Shown piece after piece: positions 20,856 to 28,779 of a DNA stretch of 64,000 bases. The DNA lies in NCBI RefSeq assembly GCF_009363255.1, contig NZ_CP045318.1:1-64000 (forward strand), given 5' to 3'. The notes beneath the pieces were generated by a model that ran no database searches, was not told the origin of the DNA, and saw only the letters and a program-made list of their open reading frames with translations. The DNA is from Roseivivax sp. THAF197b. GTDB taxonomy: Bacteria > Pseudomonadota > Alphaproteobacteria > Rhodobacterales > Rhodobacteraceae. Position 1 is the stretch's first letter. Every line of letters starts with the position of its first letter. The translations under genes were made by a program, and so were the position numbers.

Positions 20856-21853
20856 ACGCCCCGCTAAAGGGTTTCGACCCGAAATTCACCGATTTCCCCG
20901 ATTACATCATCGGGATTACCAAGGAGATTTGGGAAGATCGCGGCATAGCTACCCTGCATGACTATTACGCGCCCAAGATCATCGTGCGCTCACCGGCGTC
21001 GGTGGTGGTCGGCAATCAGGGCGTGATCGCAGCGACCATGGCGACGCTGGCCGAATTTCCAGACCGCACTTTGTTTGGGGAAGACGTGATCTGGTCCGGC
21101 ACGCCCGAGGCTGGCATGCTGTCGTCGCACCGGCTTCATTCCACCGCCACTCACGCCTATCCCGGCGTTTACGGTGCACCCACAGGCAAGCAACTTCACT
21201 ACCGGATCCTGGCCGACTGCCATGCGATCGGCAACCAGATTGACGACGAATGGTTGATCCGAGACCAAGGTGCCATCGTGCGCCAGTTGGGTTGGGAACC
21301 CAAGGAATTCGCCCGCGACCTGATCGCCCGCGAAGGCGGGCCAGAGGTCTGCGTACAGCCCCTGACGCCCGACAATGACATCGATGGTCCCTACGAGGGG
21401 ATCGGCAACGATAATGAATGGGGTCAGCGCCACGCAGAGATCCTGACTCGGATCATGAACGCGGATTTTACCGTGATCCCGAAAGCGTATGACCGCGGTG
21501 CGAACCTGTCCTATCCCGGTGGTCTGGAGACGCTGAGCTTCGACGGGGCCGACCGGTTCTGGATGGGGCTGAGGGCGGCCTTTCCGAACGCAACCTTCAA
21601 TATCCACCATACCATCGGCCGCGAGGACCCGATGATGCCGCCGCGCTCTGCTCTGCGCTGGAGCATGCATGGCAAGCACGAGGGCTGGGGTGCGTTCGGA
21701 ACTCCCACGGGCGCAGAGGTCTATGTGCTCGGGATCAGCCACGCAGAATTTGGCGCGGTTGTCGGCCGGGAGCCGAAGCTGCGACGGGAATTCACGCTCT
21801 TCGACGAAACGTCGATCTGGAAGCAGATCCTCCTGAAGACGGGTGACGTGTGA
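20852..21853 (+). CDS. Two-domain NTF2/SnoaL-like protein 4
   Basis: 333 aa from the ATG at 20852, which overlaps the LacI stop (ATGA). It is more divergent than the other island paralogues but keeps two NTF2-like halves: ITKEIWEDRGIATLHDYYAP with VVVGNQGVIAATMATLAEFP in the first, and EILTRIMNADFTVIPKAYDR with FWMGLRAAFPNATFNIHHTI in the second. The C-terminal part has GWGAFGTPTGAEVYVLGISH in place of the usual APTGK motif. The role is unknown; it may act on a different intermediate. Confidence 0.7.
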   Translation: MNAPLKGFDPKFTDFPDYIIGITKEIWEDRGIATLHDYYAPKIIVRSPASVVVGNQGVIAATMATLAEFPDRTLFGEDVIWSGTPEAGMLSSHRLHSTATHAYPGVYGAPTGKQLHYRILADCHAIGNQIDDEWLIRDQGAIVRQLGWEPKEFARDLIAREGGPEVCVQPLTPDNDIDGPYEGIGNDNEWGQRHAEILTRIMNADFTVIPKAYDRGANLSYPGGLETLSFDGADRFWMGLRAAFPNATFNIHHTIGREDPMMPPRSALRWSMHGKHEGWGAFGTPTGAEVYVLGISHAEFGAVVGREPKLRREFTLFDETSIWKQILLKTGDV

Positions 21854-21987
21854 TGCCCACACCGTCCGAGGTGTTACGTCGGCGTCACGGCTTTCTCGCC
21901 AGCCGAAGAGCTCGGCGGCTGAACCTGCGGCCGCCGGGGCAGGGGTCTTTCACCTTCTGACCCCAATTGAAATTCAGGAAAAGATCC

Positions 21988-22956
21988 ATGACACCGCAAG
22001 ATATCGAAACCCGCATCGTCCGCTACGGCGACCTGCAACCCTGCAAAACCGCTTTCATCGACGCCCATACGCCCGGCAGTGACCAGAAGGAAAACTTCAC
22101 CATCATTGGTGGCGGCGTCTCCGAGTCGCCGGACCAGCATGTTCACATAGGGCTTCCACACGGCTTCAACATCGGCGCGGCGGGTCAGCCGCCCAAGTGT
22201 CGAAACTCGTTGCATGACCACCACACCGCCGAGGCGTTCTTCGTCCTTTCGGGCCGCTGGCGCTTCTTCTGGGGTCGCTGGGGCACTGCCGGTGAGGTCG
22301 TGCTGGAAGAAGGCGACATCTTCAACATTCCCACCGGCATTTTCCGTGGATTCGAGAATATCGGGACCGATTACGGGATGATCATGGCGATCCTTGGCGG
22401 CGACGATGCCGGCGGCGGCGTGATGTGGGCACCGCAGGTTATCGAGGATGCTGCGGATCACGGTCTTGTGCTGGGCGAAGATGGGAAGCTTTACGACACC
22501 AAGCGTCAGCAGCGTCTGCCCGAAGGCGTTAAGCCGATGCCGTTGATGTCCGAAGACGAACTGGCCAAGCGTCCCGAACCGACGACCGCCGAAGTGCTAC
22601 CCAACCACGTCGCCCGTTACTGGGACATGGTGGCGCTGTCGGACAAGGTCCCGTGCAAAGTGATCGGCGAAACCGGTCTGCTGAAGGATAAACCCGGCTT
22701 CGAGGTCGATTTCATCACCCGCGCTTCAGCCTCCGACAGCAAGCATAGCCACGATCGCCCCTCGGTTCTGATGCCGGTCAAGGGCCACTGGCGCGTGGAT
22801 TGGGACGGAGGGAGCGCAACGCTGGCTCCTGGCGACACGATGTCGGTGCCCGAAGATCTGGCTCATTCCGCCGTGCCTTCGATGAGCGGCGAAGCGGCGC
22901 TTTATCACATCGTGGGCACTGGGGACCCGGCGGGGCCCAGCTGGACCGCCAACTGA
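21988..22956 (+). CDS. Double-cupin protein
   Basis: 322 aa from the ATG at 21988, preceded by CAGGAAAAG. Two cupin barrels are visible. The first has LHDHHTAEAFFVLSGRWRFF with GDIFNIPTGIFRGFENIG, giving the His-x-His and Glu metal ligands. The second has SDSKHSHDRPSVLMPVKGHW with LAPGDTMSVPEDLAHSAVP. The layout recalls gentisate-dioxygenase-like or isomerase cupins; a dioxygenase is possible but not proven. It follows a 134-base gap with no recognised signal, so it may start a second transcription unit. Confidence 0.78.
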   Translation: MTPQDIETRIVRYGDLQPCKTAFIDAHTPGSDQKENFTIIGGGVSESPDQHVHIGLPHGFNIGAAGQPPKCRNSLHDHHTAEAFFVLSGRWRFFWGRWGTAGEVVLEEGDIFNIPTGIFRGFENIGTDYGMIMAILGGDDAGGGVMWAPQVIEDAADHGLVLGEDGKLYDTKRQQRLPEGVKPMPLMSEDELAKRPEPTTAEVLPNHVARYWDMVALSDKVPCKVIGETGLLKDKPGFEVDFITRASASDSKHSHDRPSVLMPVKGHWRVDWDGGSATLAPGDTMSVPEDLAHSAVPSMSGEAALYHIVGTGDPAGPSWTAN

Positions 22957-22976
22957 CACAAAACGGGAGAGCCCGC

Positions 22977-24101
22977 ATGACAAAGATACTCGCAACGCAT
23001 GTGGGCTCTCTGCCGCGCAGTCAGGCGGTGGTGGATTTCCTCTTCGCCCGTGAACGCGGGGAGGACTACGATCAAAACGCCTTCGACGCCTGCATGACCA
23101 AAGCCGTGTCCGACACTGTGGGGCAGCAGAAGGAGGCCGGGATAGACATCGTCAGCGATGGCGAGACCTCCAAGATCAGCTATGCCACCTACGTCAAGGA
23201 CCGCTACACCGGCTTCGACGGGGACAGTCCGCGCAATGCGCCGGCCGACCTGAGGATGTTTCCCAGCTTCCTTGAACGGATCGCCAAAGAGGGCGGGACA
23301 CCGCAATATGCCCGGCCCATGTGCGTGGGCGAGGTGCGCTCCAAGGGGCAAGCGGAGCTCGAGAAGGACGTCGCCAATCTCAAGGCGGCGATGGTCGCGC
23401 ATGGCGCGGCGCGCGGGTTCATGAACGCAGCCTCGCCGGGCGTGATTTCCCTGTTCCTTCAGAACGATTTCTATCCCACGCGCGATGCCTACCTCGCGGC
23501 GCTGGCCGATGCGATGAAGGCGGAGTATGAAACCATCGTGGCCGCCGGGCTGGACCTGCAACTGGACTGCCCCGACCTTGCCCTATCGCGACACATGCTG
23601 TTCAGTGACCTTTCTGATGCCGAGTTCGTCAAGCTGGCCGACGCCCACGTCGAGGCGCTGAACCACGCGCTTGCCGATGTGCCGCAGGAGCGCGTCCGCG
23701 TGCATATCTGTTGGGGCAATTACGAAGGCCCGCATTGCTGCGATATCGGCATGGAGAAAGTTTTCGACACGCTGATGCGGACCAAATCGCGCTATGTGCT
23801 TTTCGAGACGTCGAACCCGCGCCACGCACATGAATGGACGGTGTTCCGCGACCGCAAGGCCGATATCCCCGACGATAAAGTGCTGGTGCCAGGCGTTTTG
23901 GATACGACGACTAATTTCGTCGAACATCCGAAGGTCGTGGCCCAGCGGATCGAGCGGTTCACCGGGATCGTGGGCACGGAGCGGGTGATCGCGGGCAGCG
24001 CTTGTGGCTTTGGCACATTCGCAGGCTTTGGTGCCGTTGACCCAGCGATTGCCTATGCCAAGCTCGCAGCGCTGGCCGAAGGGGCGGCGCTGGTCCAATG
24101 A
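22977..24101 (+). CDS. MetE-like (cobalamin-independent methionine synthase II) family protein
   Basis: 374 aa from the ATG at 22977 with GGGAGAGCCCGC upstream. It matches the stand-alone C-terminal barrel of MetE: ATHVGSLPRS at the start, DGETSKISYATYVKDR, then RVHICWGNYEGPH (His and Cys zinc ligands), LFETSNPRHAHEW and GSACGFGTFAG (second Cys). Stand-alone members of this family are Zn-dependent methyl- or alkyl-thiol enzymes of varied use. Here, in a catabolic operon, it may move a methyl group or cleave a thioether, which is inference. The stop overlaps the hydrolase start. Confidence 0.85.
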   Translation: MTKILATHVGSLPRSQAVVDFLFARERGEDYDQNAFDACMTKAVSDTVGQQKEAGIDIVSDGETSKISYATYVKDRYTGFDGDSPRNAPADLRMFPSFLERIAKEGGTPQYARPMCVGEVRSKGQAELEKDVANLKAAMVAHGAARGFMNAASPGVISLFLQNDFYPTRDAYLAALADAMKAEYETIVAAGLDLQLDCPDLALSRHMLFSDLSDAEFVKLADAHVEALNHALADVPQERVRVHICWGNYEGPHCCDIGMEKVFDTLMRTKSRYVLFETSNPRHAHEWTVFRDRKADIPDDKVLVPGVLDTTTNFVEHPKVVAQRIERFTGIVGTERVIAGSACGFGTFAGFGAVDPAIAYAKLAALAEGAALVQ

Positions 24102-24790
24102 CGCCGCTGGTCTTTCTGCCCGGCATGATGTGCGACGCGCGTCTGTTCGGCCCGCAGACCGCACATTTCTCAGGCCGCCGCGCCGTGCATCACGCGCCGA
24201 TCGCGGGCGCAGACAGCATGCAGGCGCTGGCGGCCGAAGTGCTGGCGTGGGCACCAGAACGTTTCGCGCTGGCGGGTTTGTCGATGGGCGGCATTGTCGC
24301 GATGGAGGTGCTCCGGCAAGCTCCTGACCGTATCGAGCGTCTGGCACTTCTGGACACAAACCCCCTGGCTGAGGCCGATAGCGTAAAGGCCCGGCGTGGC
24401 CCGCAGATGGACAAGGCCCGCGCGGGCCGCATGGCCGAGGTCATGCGCGACGAGATGAAGCCCAATTACCTCGCGGACGGCCCTGACAAACAGGGCTTGC
24501 TGGATCTGTGCATGGAGATGGCGCTGGACTTTGGGGCAGAGGTCTTCATTCGCCAATCCATCGCTCTTCGCGACCGCCCGGATCAGACCGAGACCCTGAA
24601 GGCGTTCGACGGCCCGGCACTTGTGCTTTGTGGGCGGCACGACGCGCTCTGTCCTGTGGCGCGACATGAGTTGATGGCCGGTCTCCTGCCCAACGCGTTG
24701 CTCGAAATCGTCGAGGGAGCGGGTCATTTGCCGACCTTGGAAAAACCGAACGAGACAAATATGGCGCTTGCCCGCTGGCTGGAGGCATAA
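24098..24790 (+). CDS. Alpha/beta hydrolase
   Basis: 230 aa. Nucleophile elbow GLSMGG, Asp in LCGRHDALCPV and His in EGAGHLPTLEKP give a complete Ser-Asp-His triad. The short N-terminus PLVFLPGMMCDARLFGPQ carries the oxyanion loop. It would hydrolyse an ester or thioester; the latter would be notable because the island thioesterase is destroyed. Coupled by ATGA to the MetE-like gene and by TAATG to the next gene. Confidence 0.88.
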   Translation: MTPLVFLPGMMCDARLFGPQTAHFSGRRAVHHAPIAGADSMQALAAEVLAWAPERFALAGLSMGGIVAMEVLRQAPDRIERLALLDTNPLAEADSVKARRGPQMDKARAGRMAEVMRDEMKPNYLADGPDKQGLLDLCMEMALDFGAEVFIRQSIALRDRPDQTETLKAFDGPALVLCGRHDALCPVARHELMAGLLPNALLEIVEGAGHLPTLEKPNETNMALARWLEA

Positions 24791-25485
24791 TGACACCTGA
24801 TCTACTGGACCTATTGCGAAAGGTTGACACACCGACGGTCTGCAACGCGATTGAAGTCGTCGAAGGCAAACGCGGATTTGACCGTTTCACCCGCGGTACC
24901 GTGCTTAGTAGCGATCCGGGCTCATGCGCGATCGTGGGTTTCGCCCGAACTGCCAAGATCGCGGCGGCCACTCCGCCATCCGAAGAGCCCGAGGTGATCC
25001 GTGCCCGTCGCATGGAATACTATCGCCATATGGCAAGCGGCCCACGGCCTGCACTGGCGGTTATCGAGGATCTCGACGGCCCGGACGCCGTGGGTGCTTT
25101 CTGGGGCGAGATCAATACCTCGATTCACAAAGGCTTTGGCCTATCCGGCGCGCTTACGAGCGGTGTGATGCGTGACCTCGGTGATCTGCCGGACGGATTT
25201 CCGGTAATCGCAGGATCGGTCGGTCCCAGCCACGCCTTTGTCCATGTGAGAGAGGTCGGAACGCCGGTCACGGTGTTCGGCCTGACGATAGCCGATGGTG
25301 AACTTGTCCATGCTGACCGACACGGGGCGGTCGTGATCCCTGGTCCCTACGTTGCCGAACTGGCATCGGCAATCACCAAGCTGCAAGACACCGAGTCCAT
25401 CGTACTCGATGCGGCCCGGTCCCCGGATTTCGATCTTGAAGCCTTCACCGTTGCTTGGAAGGCCTTCGAACGCGCCAGAACATAA
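24790..25485 (+). CDS. RraA-like / HMG-aldolase-type protein
   Basis: 231 aa, matching the RraA/demethylmenaquinone-methyltransferase-like fold. It has VDTPTVCNAIEVVEG at the start, GALTSGVMRDLGDLPDGFPV (the GxxxRD active-site region) and DGELVHADRHGAVVIPG. In catabolic operons these proteins are usually class II aldolases or oxaloacetate-type decarboxylases giving pyruvate, so it is a plausible last step. The family name alone does not fix the reaction. It is the last island gene before the IS remnants. Confidence 0.82.
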   Translation: MTPDLLDLLRKVDTPTVCNAIEVVEGKRGFDRFTRGTVLSSDPGSCAIVGFARTAKIAAATPPSEEPEVIRARRMEYYRHMASGPRPALAVIEDLDGPDAVGAFWGEINTSIHKGFGLSGALTSGVMRDLGDLPDGFPVIAGSVGPSHAFVHVREVGTPVTVFGLTIADGELVHADRHGAVVIPGPYVAELASAITKLQDTESIVLDAARSPDFDLEAFTVAWKAFERART

Positions 25486-25697
25486 GCTTTCATGCGGGAT
25501 CACACCGCGTTCATGGCAGGGTTCAGATGCGATCACCGGCGCCCTGTCATTCCGCCCTCAATCGCGTCGTCAGCATTCCTCCAGGGGGGGCAGAGCGCGT
25601 TCGCGTAACTGCGTCAGTATGCATGCGCAGGTGCGCATTTCGGCAAACACGACAACGTCGCGTTCATTCCCCCGATCAGCAGCGCCGTGATCCGGCA

Positions 25698-25907
25698 TTA
25701 GCCGTAGGTGGGACGCTTCGCGACCAGCCGGTCGATCAACGGCAGGACCGCAGCGTCCTGAGCCTTGCGGTAGCGCCGCCACGGCTTAGTGCTCCCGTTC
25801 AACCGGGCATGCAGGTTCGAACGGGAGACGTCGAGGGTCTCGGCCACGACCTTCATCGGGAAGGCGACTGCGTTGGCTGTCACTGAAAACTGACCCGGCA
25901 TTGTCAC
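25698..25907 (-). pseudogene. IS3-family transposase fragment
   Basis: About 69 codons reading [28 protein letters not shown] and RLVAKRPTYG. This is the N-terminal part of an IS3-type OrfB. The Tyr codon that normally follows YG is a stop (TAA), and the expected RRITALL-like sequence is partly legible beyond it before homology is lost. No terminal repeats found. It lies just downstream of the istB remnant on the same strand. The stretch 25486-25697 otherwise shows nothing recognisable. Confidence 0.65.
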
Positions 25908-25944
25908 CGAGATCTGACCCGCCCGTCGTTATGTTTGCTTGTTC

Positions 25945-26240
25945 ATGATGGGGGCAATGCTGCCGTCTCCTTCCGCTTCTTTTTCGCGGCTCGGAACTGG
26001 CCTTGAAGCGGTAGCTGTCGTTGCCGGTCTCCAGGATATGGCAGCGATGGGTGAGGCGATCGAGCAGCGCAGTCGTCATCTTGGCATCGCCGAAGACGCT
26101 GGCCCACTCGCTGAAGCTCAGTTGGTTGTGATGATGACGCTGGTGCGCTCATAGAGCTTGCTGAGAAGATGGAAAAGCAACCCGCCGCCCGAGGCGCTGA
26201 ACGGCAGGTATCGGGCACGGGCCAGTCCTGCCATTGCATC
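25945..26240 (-). pseudogene. IS21-family helper ATPase IstB, C-terminal remnant
   Basis: Read across frames on the minus strand this gives [20 protein letters not shown] then RTSVIITTN, a 1-base loss near 26130, [20 protein letters not shown] then [19 protein letters not shown], and a second shift before [13 protein letters not shown]. This is the C-terminal half of IstB. The N-terminal ATPase half and istA are absent. Together with the IS3 fragment it forms the right edge of the island. Confidence 0.75.
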
Positions 26241-26336
26241 ACGCCTCACCCACCTATTTTGTTGTGCATTACTTGTACCTTCCTAATGTTCTCTTCCTGT
26301 CGATGGCTGGTTTTTCGGAAGCGTCGGCCGCCACCG

Positions 26337-26978
26337 TCAGGCGGGTTGCCCTGCTGCGACTTGGTCGAGGATTTGGCCATACGCGTCCTCACCTTGCGCG
26401 CCGACCACGATATGCTGGCGCTGGAAGACCATGGCAGGCACGCCAGTAATGCCGCGCGATGTCCAGAAGTGCTCCTTTTCCCTGACCCGGTCCTCGCGGT
26501 CCCCGTGTTCCAGCACGGTGAAAGCCTCCTCGCGGTCGAGCCCAGCAGAAGCGGCCACGTCAGCGAGGACTTCAATGTCAGAAATGTTGCGCCGTTCGGA
26601 AAAGAACGCGGCGAACAAGGCCATGTTCATGTCATGCCCTTTGCGCTTTTCGTTGGCCCAGTCGATCAGCTGGTGGGCGCGGAAGGTATTCCACATACGC
26701 ATGTCGTCTGCGTAATCGAAGGTAAAGCCAAGCGACGCCCCCAGCGTTGTCAGCCGATCCCGTGCCCTGCGGGAGTCCTCGGGCGTCGTGCCATATTTGG
26801 CGGCCAGATGCTCGCGCAGGTTCTCGCCGTCTTCGGCCATTCCCGGGTTCAGCTCGAACGGGTGCCACACCACATCGAGCGCGATCCGCCTCGCCGCAGC
26901 TGCCGCGGCCAGCTGGTGATAACCGATCACACACCAGGGGCAGACCACGTCCGAGACGATATCGACACGAATTTGCAT
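26337..26978 (-). CDS. DsbA-family (FrnE-like) oxidoreductase
   Basis: 213 aa from the ATG at 26978 with a strong AAGGAG site. VDIVSDVVCPWCVIGYHQL gives the thioredoxin-fold CPWC active site, and GITGVPAMVFQRQHIV holds the cis-Pro. No signal peptide, so it is cytoplasmic, as for FrnE-type thiol oxidoreductases and 2-hydroxychromene-carboxylate isomerases. Last gene of the minus-strand trio (4 bases after the GST gene), which suggests a shared thiol or electrophile stress role. Confidence 0.88.
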   Translation of the reverse strand: MQIRVDIVSDVVCPWCVIGYHQLAAAAAARRIALDVVWHPFELNPGMAEDGENLREHLAAKYGTTPEDSRRARDRLTTLGASLGFTFDYADDMRMWNTFRAHQLIDWANEKRKGHDMNMALFAAFFSERRNISDIEVLADVAASAGLDREEAFTVLEHGDREDRVREKEHFWTSRGITGVPAMVFQRQHIVVGAQGEDAYGQILDQVAAGQPA

Positions 26979-26982
26979 CTTG

Positions 26983-27684
26983 CTACTCCTTGAAGCGGGC
27001 GGCATTGGCCGAGGCTGCCGCCTCGACATCGCCTTGGCCAAAAGCCGAAGGGCGCGGTTCGGGCAGTTGCAGCGCTGCTTGCGTTTTCGGCCGTGAATCC
27101 AGACGGTCGAACCAGGCTTGCAGGTTTGGCAGCCCCTCGACATCCACGGTCGCCCAGAAATGGCTGCGGGCCCAGGGGTATGTCGCCATGTCGGCGATGG
27201 ACATGTCACCGCCCACGAGCCAGTCACGACCCTCAAGGCGCCGTTCGAGCACCTCCATCAGGCGGCGGCTTTCCTTGACGTAGCGGTCGATGGCATAGGG
27301 CACCTCGTCGCCATTGGGCTTGGCGATGCGTTGGAAGAACATCGCCTGACCCATCATCGGCCCGACATGGCCCACCTGAAAGAACAGCCATTGCAGGGTT
27401 TCGGACCGCTCGACCGGGTCTCTGGACAGGAAGCGGCCGTATTTCTCGGCGAGGTGCCACAGGATGGCACCGGACTCGAAGATCGCGCGGTCCTCAGCCC
27501 GGTCGAAGATCGTCGGGATCTTGCCGTTGGGATTCAGCTTCAGATAGTCCGGCGCATGCTGCTCCTTTTTCGAGAAGTCGATGCCGACCAGATCATAATC
27601 GACCTCGGCCTCGTGCAGGAAGATCAGCGGTTTCCAGCCGTTCATCGTATTCGCGGTGTAGAGAACAATATCAGGCCGCGACAT
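26983..27684 (-). CDS. Glutathione S-transferase family protein
   Basis: 233 aa. The N-terminal thioredoxin-like part reads VLYTANTMNGWKPLIFLHEA, with LNPNGKIPTIFD and the GSH-site ESGAILWHLAEKYGRF. The helical C-terminal domain has GDMSIADMATYPWA. The Asn in the TMNGWK region recalls YghU/YfcG-type disulfide-bond reductases. It overlaps the MdaB-like gene by 14 bases and precedes the DsbA-like gene, so the three are co-expressed. Confidence 0.88.
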   Translation of the reverse strand: MSRPDIVLYTANTMNGWKPLIFLHEAEVDYDLVGIDFSKKEQHAPDYLKLNPNGKIPTIFDRAEDRAIFESGAILWHLAEKYGRFLSRDPVERSETLQWLFFQVGHVGPMMGQAMFFQRIAKPNGDEVPYAIDRYVKESRRLMEVLERRLEGRDWLVGGDMSIADMATYPWARSHFWATVDVEGLPNLQAWFDRLDSRPKTQAALQLPEPRPSAFGQGDVEAAASANAARFKE

Positions 27685-28279
27685 GGTCTGCCTCCGCGAA
27701 CACGCTGTCGAGATGGGCGTCGAAGCGCCGAAGGTCGGCCTCGACCTGCGGGTCTTTCATCACGTCGAACGCGCCGAAACTGGGCAGCGGCTTCATGTCG
27801 AAGAACTTGGCGTTCAGGTGAACCGGCCGCAGAAGATCGTCCATCGACATGCCTTCGAAAAACGGCTCGGCGGGATCATCGAAGGCTTCGCTCGGGGCGT
27901 TAAAAGTGGCCGAGATCATATAGCGCGTGCCCGTCAGCGTACCGCCCATGCCGTAATTCGACTTGGGCGTCTCGGACGTGCGGCCATCCCCGGCGCAAAG
28001 ACGACCGTCCATGCCCGCTGTGTAGACCTCGTCCATGTATTTCTTGAAGGACCACGGCACGCCCATCCAGTTCACGGGAAACTGCATGATCACCGTATCG
28101 GCCCATCGGTGGTTTTCGACCTCGGCCTCGACGTCAAAGCCTTCGGCGACGGTGGTCAGGCGCACATCATGCCCCTGCGCGGTCAGACGGTCCCGCGCGC
28201 GGTCGGCCAGCGTGGCATTCAGGCGACCGGGGGCAAACTCGTATGGCTGTGCGCCGTTCAGGATGAGGATCTTTGACAT
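27671..28279 (-). CDS. NAD(P)H-dependent quinone oxidoreductase, MdaB-like
   Basis: 202 aa flavodoxin-fold protein of the MdaB/KefF group. ILILNGAQPYEFAPGRLNAT is the family N-terminus; MQFPVNWMGVPWSFKKYMDE and NYGMGGTLTGTRYMISATF form the FMN and substrate region. It would reduce quinones by two electrons in the cytoplasm. First gene of the trio and divergent from the HxlR regulator, a common pairing for electrophile-responsive control. Confidence 0.9.
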   Translation of the reverse strand: MSKILILNGAQPYEFAPGRLNATLADRARDRLTAQGHDVRLTTVAEGFDVEAEVENHRWADTVIMQFPVNWMGVPWSFKKYMDEVYTAGMDGRLCAGDGRTSETPKSNYGMGGTLTGTRYMISATFNAPSEAFDDPAEPFFEGMSMDDLLRPVHLNAKFFDMKPLPSFGAFDVMKDPQVEADLRRFDAHLDSVFAEADHVAA

Positions 28280-28357
28280 CGGTATTCTCCATTTCGAGGC
28301 GCCGCTTGACTTGCGGCTGTGTCGGACAGAGATTGGGAGTCGAGAGAACTAAAAGCA

Positions 28358-28374
28358 ACCAGTATACTTTTGGT
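28358..28374. promoter_or_regulatory. Candidate HxlR operator
   Basis: ACCAGTATACTTTTGGT: arms ACCA/TGGT around the palindrome AGTATACT, in the 122-base region between the divergent MdaB-like and HxlR genes, 27 bases before the HxlR start. Confidence 0.4.
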
Positions 28375-28401
28375 AACCTGCCTTGAACCACCGGAGGCAA
28401 G

Positions 28402-28779
28402 ATGGACGCACGCGTCGAAGAGGATGAGAAAGGCCGCAGGCATGTCCACGATGCCTGCATCGAACCCTGCGCCATCGAACGCGGCATGCGGATCATCGGC
28501 GGCAAATGGACCGGCTCCATCCTATGGCATCTGAAGGACGGGCCGGTGCGCTTCAACGACCTTGCCCGGATGATCGGCGGCGCCTCGAAGAAGATGATCA
28601 CCGAACGCCTGCGGCAACTGGAAGCGCAAGGACTCGTCCGGCGCGAGGTGCTCGATACCGCACCGGTGTCGGTGCATTACGAAATCACGGAATTGGGCAT
28701 GTCGGCCTTGGGCTTTCTCGATGAGCTCCGGAAATGGAGCGAAGGCCTTCCCAGGGAGCTGACCTCCGATGGCCAGTGA
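28402..28779 (+). CDS. HxlR-family transcriptional regulator
   Basis: 125 aa winged-helix protein. It shows the family core CIEPCAIERGMRIIGGKW, ILWHLKDGPVRFNDLARMI and MITERLRQLEAQGLVRREV. The N-terminal cysteines CIEPC may sense electrophiles or oxidants, as in related members. It is divergent from the MdaB-GST-DsbA genes and overlaps the DehI-like gene by 11 bases, so it probably controls both directions. RBS CGGAGGCAAG upstream. Confidence 0.92.
   Translation: MDARVEEDEKGRRHVHDACIEPCAIERGMRIIGGKWTGSILWHLKDGPVRFNDLARMIGGASKKMITERLRQLEAQGLVRREVLDTAPVSVHYEITELGMSALGFLDELRKWSEGLPRELTSDGQ

Noticed and set aside
25486..25697. A small gene after the RraA-like gene
   Set aside because: Short frames only, none with a ribosome site or family likeness; treated as IS-remnant flank.
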